Source: Microglena sp. YARC
Lineage: Eukaryota > Chlorophyta > Chlorophyceae > Chlamydomonadales > Chlamydomonadaceae
Reading direction: 5' to 3'
NCBI GenBank assembly: GCA_022414725.1
Contig: CM039463.1
Location: forward strand, 84,914,620-84,978,619
DNA length: 64,000 nucleotides
The translations under genes and the position numbers were made by a program. Every line of letters begins with the position of its first letter. The stretch's first letter is position 1. Of this stretch, positions 54,732 to 63,700 are shown piece by piece. The notes under the pieces were generated by a model. The model was not told the origin of the DNA. It ran no database searches and saw nothing but the letters and a program-made list of their open reading frames with translations.

Positions 54732-57700
54732 TAATTATAGGGAATCAACCTAGATCTCATGTGTGTTCTTGCTACTAATTATACCCCTAGTCAGCTGCAG
54801 CATGTTGTGATCCAATTCCTGTTCCCTGCCTCTTGAGGGGGTTGAAAAACTGTGCGAAACGCGCAGAGGTGCTCAAAAAGCGTGCGCGGCACGGCGCTGC
54901 TGTGCGCGCTTAGTAGTACCCTGAACCCAATCAGTGGTGATTATCTATTTAAGGATGTTTGGTGATTCCCCTACTCTGAGGGACGGGCACTTGGGGAAGT
55001 GGCAATTTCGCTACATGTAGGCGAAAGGCACAGGGATTCTTTTTTCAAATCAAAAAGAGGAAATCTTATTCCCTTTATTTTTTCCCCTCCCTGTTTCCCT
55101 CCCAAAACAGGATCCTTATTCCGATTTTTGTCATTTTTAGTCAATTTCGGCAAAAATTAACAAAACAAACTTTTTGTTTAGGTTTCTTATTCCGATAATT
55201 TTGGCCAAAACGGGGTCCCGTATTCCGATCGGAATATATTCTGGAAAAAAAATCCCTGGAAAGGCATGATATGCAGCGGAACAACAGATAAATGCAGGCG
55301 TGCAGTTTGTCGATTTCCCCGAGTGGGGAGCCCCCAGAGTCACCCCGTTGTCCGTTTGTCATGTTGTCTGTTTGTCTGCACGTATCCCTGGCTCTATCTG
55401 GCCCCTGACCCTGTCATAGACCCTGGCTTCCATCCGCTGCACTCCATTCCGGTGCCACCTGTCGCTTCGGTAGCTAACACTCTCCACTTATGTATGCCTG
55501 GGAAACCCTAAACCCTAAAATTCCATAATGGATACATTTCAAAATGAGATTTTATTTATTATCTGATTTTTAAAGAATCTGTTATGAAATCTGATTGCAC
55601 TCTTTCGCTCTGTTTCTGCTCTTTTTGTGCCCACTCTTTTCTGCTCACTCTTTCCTGCTCATTCTTTCCTGCTCACTCTTTTCTGTTCACAGATGAGAAG
55701 CCTCAAAACTTTCCTGCTCACTCTTTTCCTGCTCACTCTTTCCTGCTCACTCTTTTCTGCTCACAGATGGGAAGCCTCAAAACTGTCCTGCTCACTCTTT
55801 TCCTGCTCACTCTTTCCTGCTCATTCTTTTCTGCTCACAGATGTGAAGCCTCAAAACTTTCCTGCTCACTCTTTTCCTGCTCACTCTTTCCTGCTTATTC
55901 TTTTCTGCTCACAGATGTGAAGCCTCAAAACTTTCCTGATCACTCTTTTCCTGATCACTCTTTTCTGCCCACAGATGTAAAGCCTCAAAACGTACTGTGA
56001 GTATTACAAGAGTCCATGAGAGAGATAGGCATGACTTGATCTCGTGGTTTGTATGTGTTCAAATATTGAGGTCGAATTTTGCAATGATCTAACACGGAGC
56101 AATTGTATTGGGATCGGATGTGAAGCCTCAAAACGTGCTTTGTGTATTTCAAGAGTCCATGAGAGAGGAAGGCATTACTTGATCTCGTGGTTTGTATGTG
56201 TTCAAATATTGAGGTCGAATTTTGCAATATCTAACCGGGATCAGTTGTACTGGGATCGGATGTGAAGAATCCTAACTTGCTGTCAGTATTTCAAGAGTCC
56301 AGGAGAGAGAGGAAGGCAAGAATTCCTGCCATGGGTTGTATGTATGGGTTATATGTGTTCAAATATTGAGGTCAAAATTTGCAATATCCAACCGGGATCG
56401 ATTGTACCAGGATCGGATGTGAAGAATCCTAACTTGCTGTCAGTATTTCAAGAGGCCAGGAGAGAGAGGAAGCACGACTTCCTGTCGTGGGTTGTATGTA
56501 TGGGTTGTTTGTGTTCAAACATTGATGTGCAATTTTGCAATATCTAACTGGACTGGATTGTACTGGGATTTGATAAGATGCCTCCTTGTGTGCTGTGAGT
56601 ATTTCAAGAGTCCAGGAGAGAGGAGGGCATGTCTTTGTCTCTTGGGCTGTATGTGTTCAAATCTTCAGCTCGAATTTTGCATGATCTAACTGGTAGTTAG
56701 TGTCCTGGGATTGGTCATGAAGAGTCCAAACGTGCTGTGAGTATTTCAAGAGTCCAGGAGAGGGAAAGATATGACTTCCCGTCATGGGTTATATGTGTTC
56801 AAATATTGAGGTCCAATTCTGCAATATCTAACTGGGATCAATTGTACTGGGATTGCTTGTGAAGCATCCAAACATGTTGTGAGTATTTCAAGAGGCCAGG
56901 AGAGAGAGGAAGGTCGCGCAGTAGTCCGAGCTCAGACGCAGTAGCGGTCTGCGAAAGCAAAACCCACAGTAAACATTCCCCAGTGGAAGCGAACGGGAAA
57001 GTTCCTTCAATCTCACATCCCGTGGCAGGGCGTAACAACTTCCAATTTACTTCACTTATGCTTTTGCATGCTCTCTTTGAAGAGCTTCATAGCCTTCGTT
57101 TCTAGCACTCTTTTTCTAGCCTATATCATCAGTTTCTAGCCTTCGTTCCGCGCACTATTTCCCTAGCCTACATCATCAGGGTTCTAGCCTTCGTTCCTAG
57201 CACTCTTTTCCTAGCCTACATCATCAGTTTTACAGCACCAGTTTTGTAGCACTCGTTTCCTAGCCTACATCATCAGTTTTCTAGACTTCGTTCCGCGCAC
57301 TATTTCCCTAGCCTATATCATCAGGGTCCTAGCACCACTTTTCTAGCACTCTTTTTGTAGCCTACATCATCAGTTTTCTAGACTTCGTTCCGCACACTTT
57401 TTCCCTAGCCTACATCATCAGGGTTCTAGCACCACTTTTCTAGCACTCTTTTTCGAGCCTACATCATAAGTTTCTAACCTTCGTTCCGCGCACTATTTCC
57501 CTAGCCTACATCATCAGGGTTCTAGCACCACTTTTCTAGCACTCTTTTTTGAGCCTACATCATAAGTTTCTAGCCTTCGTTCCGCGCACTATTTCCCTAG
57601 GCCACATCATCAGGGTTCTAGCTCCACTTTTCTAGCACTCTTTTTCTAGCCTATATCATAAGTTTCTAGCACAAGTTTTGTAGCACTCGTTTCCCAGCCT

Positions 57701-60700
57701 ACATCATCAGTTTTCTGGCACCACTTTTCTAGCACACGTTTCCTAGCCTACATCATCAGGGTTCTAGCACCACTTTTCTAGCACACGTTTCCTAGCCGAC
57801 ATCATCAGTTTCCTAGCCGACATCATCAGCTTTTAGCCTTCGTTCCGAGCACTATTTCCCTAGCCTACATCATCAGGGTTCTAGCACCACTTTTCTAGCA
57901 CTCATTTCCTAGCCTACATCATTAGGTTTCTAGCAGCCATCACTTTTGTAGCCTTAATCTGTATGCCTGCTGCTGTAGGTTGAAGAGCTCCAACACAGAC
58001 CCGCGCGGCTTCATCACCAAAGTCTCGGACTTCGGGTTGAGCAGGTGTGATTGGTTTGGTTTAGATTAGTTGTGCTCGGATTTCGTGTTAGGCAGGTGTG
58101 ATTGGTTTGGTTTAGATTAGTTGTGCTCGGATTTCGTGTTAGGCAGGTGTGATTGGTTTGGTTTAGATTAGTTGTGCTCGGATGTTGTGTTAGGCAGGTG
58201 TGATTGGTTTGGTTTAGGTTAGTTGTGCTTCCATTTTGTGTTGAGCAGGTGTGATTGTTTTTTTTAGTTTAGTTGTGCTCCGACTTCGGGTTGGGCAGGT
58301 GAGTTCAGTTAGGTAAGTTGTTTGTACATGATACACAGACATAAGGTAGTTGAGTTGTGCATGGTTTATCAGCCTCCAGTTGAGTTGTGCATGGTTTACC
58401 AGCCTCCAGTTTATCAGCCTCCGGGTGCATGGTTTATCAGCCTCCGGGTGCATGGTTTATCAGCCTCTGGGTGCATGGTTTATCAGCCTCCAGTTTAGCA
58501 GCCTCCAGGCGTCTCACTGTTTGCATGCAGAGTAAACATGGGTAGTACCACGCCACATTACCATGCCACATTACTGACCACTACCATGACCATGCCAGAT
58601 TACCATTACCATTGCATGCCACATTACTGACCACAACCATTACCATTACCATGCCACGTTACTGACCACTACCATGCCACATTACTGTAGTACATAATTG
58701 AGCATGATTGATTGAATACTTGGACTTCAAGCCTTGGACAGATCTTATGACGATGATGATGATGATGATGATGATGATGGTAGTGATAGTGGTGGTAGTG
58801 ATGATGATGATGATGATAATGTTGGTGGTAGTGGTCGTGATGATGATGAGGATGAAGATGGTGGTGGTGGTAGTGGTAGTGATGATGACGATGATGATGA
58901 TGACGATGGTGGTGATGATGATGAAGATGATGATGATGGTGGTGGTACTGGTAGTGATGATGATGATGATGATGATGATGATGGTAGTGATGATGATGAT
59001 GATGGTGGTGGTAGTGGTAGTGATGATGATGATGAAGATGATGTTGATGATGGTGGTGGTAGTGGTAGTGATGATGATGATGATGATGATGGTAGTGATG
59101 ATAATGGTGGTAGTGGTAGTGATGATGATGATGATGGCAAGGATGATGACAACGATGATGATGATGATGATGATGGTGGAAGTGATGATGGTGGTGGTAG
59201 TGGTAGTGATGATGATGTCGATGATGATGGTAGTGGTAGTGATGATGATGATGATGATCTTATCATGACAAGATGATGATGATGATGATGATGATCTTAT
59301 CATGACAAGATGATGATCATGATCATGATCATGACGATCATCTTGTGACTCCTTGTGTTCTATGATGATCTTATGATGATGATGATGATGATGATGATGT
59401 GATGTTATTATGGTGATGATCTTATGATGATGACGATGATAATGCTGTGTTATTATGATTCTGATTATGATGGGGATGATGTTGCTGTGTTATTATTATG
59501 ATGATGATGATGATCTGATGATGTTGCTGTGATAATCTTATGATTCTCATTCTTTAATCTGATGATTTTATGATTCTTGCATGCAGGGTTGAAGACGATG
59601 AGAGAACAACCTACTTCCCCTTCAACAGCTGTGGCACGGTGCCCTACCTTGCCCCCGAGGCACTCATACACAAAAAAAAGGTGGACATTTGAAAACGCAT
59701 CCCCTGGTTGGTGCTATGTATAAAAGCATGGTATAATTCCTTATCGTGACTGACTCCCTTTAATTTTTGCCTCGAGGCGCTCAAACACAACAAAAAGGTG
59801 AACATATGAAAACGCATCCATCGTTTGGTTCTATGTATAAAAAGCATGGAATAATTCCCTCTCTTGATTGTCTCTCTTGGATTGTGGTGCCTCAAGGCAC
59901 TCATACACAACATGGTGAACATTTGAAAACGCATCCATCGTTTTTTGTTGTGTATAAAAACATGGAATAATTCCTTATCTTGACTGCCTCCCTTTGATTG
60001 GTGCCTCAAGGCGCTCACACACAAAAATAGGTGAACAGCAGTGTGGACGTCTGTTTGTGTTTTTACAGTCTAGCCAGTAAAGGCATAGCCAAATAGGCTG
60101 AACAGACTTGCCCAACCATAATATTGGGAAGGGCTGTATACTAAACAAGCACTGGTGAACTGAACCCCAACAAATCATAAACGACGGGTTCCAGGAGTTT
60201 GAGCTATGCAGATGATTTATCTTCAATCCTGAACCCTAAACCCTAAAAGGTGAAGAGCATTGCGGTCATCTGTGCATTTGGCAATATGATGTGAGAGATG
60301 CACAGCACTGCAGGGTACTACAAAGCGCGCCCGGCAGAGCGATTTTGCACACCCTTTTTGAGCCCCACTGCGCGTTTCGCGCAGTTATTTCAACTCCCAT
60401 GTGGGCGCAGCGCGCAGTTTTTGCGCTTTTTGCCCTGCCAAGCGCTGACCAATTTGACGTTTGTGCGCTTTAAGCGCTAACCAATTTGACAAAATGTGGT
60501 ACCCTGATGCACAGCACTGTTTCTTGTGGGGCTACTCATGGCAGCTTCCCACCAGCTTAAATTGCCAGCCACTGGGTATAACGTTATCATTATATCATTC
60601 AGGTTTGGCCCAGGGACAGGGAATGGAGCTGCCTAGAAGCTGCAATGCATAGTCCAAAACAGTTTCGGTGATACTCACATGACTGCGTCCTTAGGGCAAC

Positions 60701-63700
60701 AAGACTTGTAACTAGGGACCGGGAAGGGAGCTGCCTAGAAGCTGCTAGACATAGCCCAAAACAGAAACCCCGCAGTGATGCTCACAGGACTACGTTCTTA
60801 GGGCAACAAGACTCATAAGTAGGGACAGGGAAGGGAGCTGCCTAGAAGCTGCTACGCTTAGCCCAAAACAGAAGCAGTGATGCTCGCAGGACTACGTCCT
60901 TAGGGCAACAAGACTTGTAACAAGGGACCAGGAAGGGAGCTGCCTAGAAGCTGCTACGCATGTATGTATGTATGTTACAGTCCAGGGGTAGACCAAATAG
61001 GCTGAAGGGACTTGCCCAACCGTATAGGAAGGGCTTAAAAGGAAAAAGTACTGATGGACTGAGCCACAAACAACCATTTAAACGACAGGGACCCTGAGTT
61101 CGTGCTACAGTGATAATCTATTTCTACAATATTATTAAATCATCATCTCAGCTGGGATGATAATTTAATTGTGTGATTTCGCACAGCCCAAAACAGAAGC
61201 AGCGATGCTCACAGGACTACGTCTTTAGGGCAACAAGACTCATAAGTAGGGACCGGGAAGGGAGCTGCCTCGAAGCTGCTATGCATAGCCCAAAAGAGAA
61301 GCAGTGGTGCTCGCAGGACTACAGTCTTAGGGCAACAAGACTCACAACTATGGACAGGGAAGGGAGCTGCCTAGAAGCTTCTATGCATAGCCCAAAACAG
61401 AAGCAGTGGTGCTCACAGGACTGCGTCCTTAGGGCGACAAGACTCATAACTAGGGACAGGGAAGGGAGCTGCCTAGAAGCTGCTATGCATAGCCCAAAAC
61501 AGAAGCAGTGATGCTCACAGGACTTCGTCCTTAGGGCTACAAGACTCATAATGAGGGACAGGGAAGGGAGCTGCCTAGAAGCTGCTATGCATAGCCCAAA
61601 AGAGAAGCAGTGGTGCTCGCAGGACTACGGTCTTAGGGCAACAAGACTCACAACTATGGACAGGGAAGGGAGCTGCGTAAAAGCTGCTAGGCATAGCCCA
61701 AAACAGAAGCAGTGGTGCTCACAGGACTTCGTCCTTAGGGCGACAAGACTCGTAACTAGGGACAGGGAAGGGAGCTGCCTAGAAGCTGCTATGCATAGCC
61801 CAAAAGAGAAGCAGTGGTGCTCGCAGGACTACGGTCTTAGGGCAACAAGACTCACAACTATGGACAGGGAAGGGAGCTGCCTAGAAGCTGCTAGGCATAG
61901 CCCAAAACAGAAGCAGTGTTGCTCACAGGACTACGTCCTTAAAGCGACAAGACTCATAACTAGGGACGGGCATATCATATGATGTTGACTAAAGGTATGG
62001 TATCATATGATATTGACTAAAGGTATGGTATCATATGATATCATTCAAATTGCTTTGTTTGATATTTTATATAAATATTAACTTTAGCCTAGTCAGAGTG
62101 CCAGCACCATATGTCATCATATTATGGCATGATATCATATAATATCATATTGCCGTTCCCTTCTCATAAATATATCATTATCTGCTGTCCAATGCACTTC
62201 TCACAACACATTGCAACCACACCTGCAGATCTATGTCTATCTGGTCAGGTAGACATAGATGGTTAGATCTATGTCCAATGGATCTATGTGTGGGTGAAAT
62301 ACATCATCATCTTCTGTCCAATGCTCTTCTCACCCCCTCCACAACGCACTGATGAGGGGTGGTTGGCCCCAGCGCAAGTGAACGGGCTGGCCCCATCAAC
62401 CTCACGCCTCTCATCAGGCGTAGCATTTATATGTTTGTCATCATCTGCTGTTCAGCCTACTTCTCACAATGCTCTGATTGATGTGGCGCCTCAATTCACC
62501 ACCCCCACCGCCCCTCCACCCCCCAACACACAATGCCCACCTCACCTCACAACGCACTGATTGACGCGGCACGTCAATTCATCCCCCCCCTACGCCCCCC
62601 TCTACCCCCCCACACCCCCACCCCACCCCCCACACACAATGCACTGATTGTCGTGGTTCAGGTGAACAGCAGTGTAGACGTCTACGCGTTTGGCATCATG
62701 ATGTGGGAGCTATACACTAACCAGAGGCCGTACGGAGACATGGACCAGGAGCAGATGGTGGAATCGGTAAGCTTTGTGTGCTTGCTGTATTGCTTGCCTT
62801 CTTGCTGTATTGCTTGCCTTCTCGCTGTATTGCTTGCCTCCTTGCTGTATTGCTTGCCTTCTTGCTGTAGTGCTTGCTTGTGCCCCCCACATCACGCCCC
62901 ACATCACTCTACTTGGCCCCACTGCCCCACGCCCCACATCACTCTTCTTGGCACATATGGTACCATCTTCACCTCCATCGACACCACTCTTTTAACTCTA
63001 GGCGTTCCCTCCCCCAAACTCCCGTCTCTCCTTCGCTCACTCCATGTTCAATCTGTCCACGTTGCCCCCTCCCTCGTTGTTGCCCGTCGTTGTTTAGAAC
63101 GCCCACTCACCCGCCCGTACCTCTCTTAGTATAACCCACCATAACTTGTACTGCCTTGCATGATGTGGTCCTGGTACTGCCGTTGCGGTACCACGTTTTT
63201 ACTCCGACCGGCGTTTATCCACTTCCACCTTTCTATTGGAGAATGGTTAGAAGACCATGTTTCCCATGCTCCCATGCAGGTTGTCAAAAGAAACCTGAGT
63301 CCTGAGTTTCACCTGACACCCCTAAGCACTTGCTGTATTGCTTGCTTGTGCTTTTCTATTGGAAAATGATAAGAAGACCATGTTTCCCATGCTCCCATGC
63401 AGGTTGTCAAAAGAAACCTGAGTCCTGAGTTTCACCCGACACGCCTGAGCACTTGCTGTATTGCTTGCTTGTGCTTTTCTATTGGAAAATGATAAGAAGA
63501 CCATGTTTCCCATGCTCCCATGCAGGTTGTAAAAAGAAACCTGCGTCCCGAGTTTTCACCCGACACGCCTGAGCACTTCCTGTATTGCTTGCTTGTGGAG
63601 AAAGGTTAACAGACCATGCTTCCCCTCACCTGCCCCCATGCAGGTTGTAAAAAGAAATCTGCGTCCCGATTTTTCACCCGACACGCCTGAGCACTTCTCA

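Noticed and set aside
55500..55522. Telomere repeats CCCTAAA
   Set aside because: Only two units here and at about 60230. Similar CCCTGAACCCTA words are part of the 68-bp intron repeat at 47395, so they do not show a telomere or a fused end.
58708..59303. Poly-Asp, poly-Met, poly-Ser and poly-Ile proteins on both strands
   Set aside because: A GAT trinucleotide array in an intron of the kinase gene; six frames are open at once.
61173..61982. Two repeat proteins with EGSCLEAAMHSPKQKQ units
   Set aside because: They are translations of the 103-bp minisatellite; unit length is not a consistent multiple of three and frames break between blocks.
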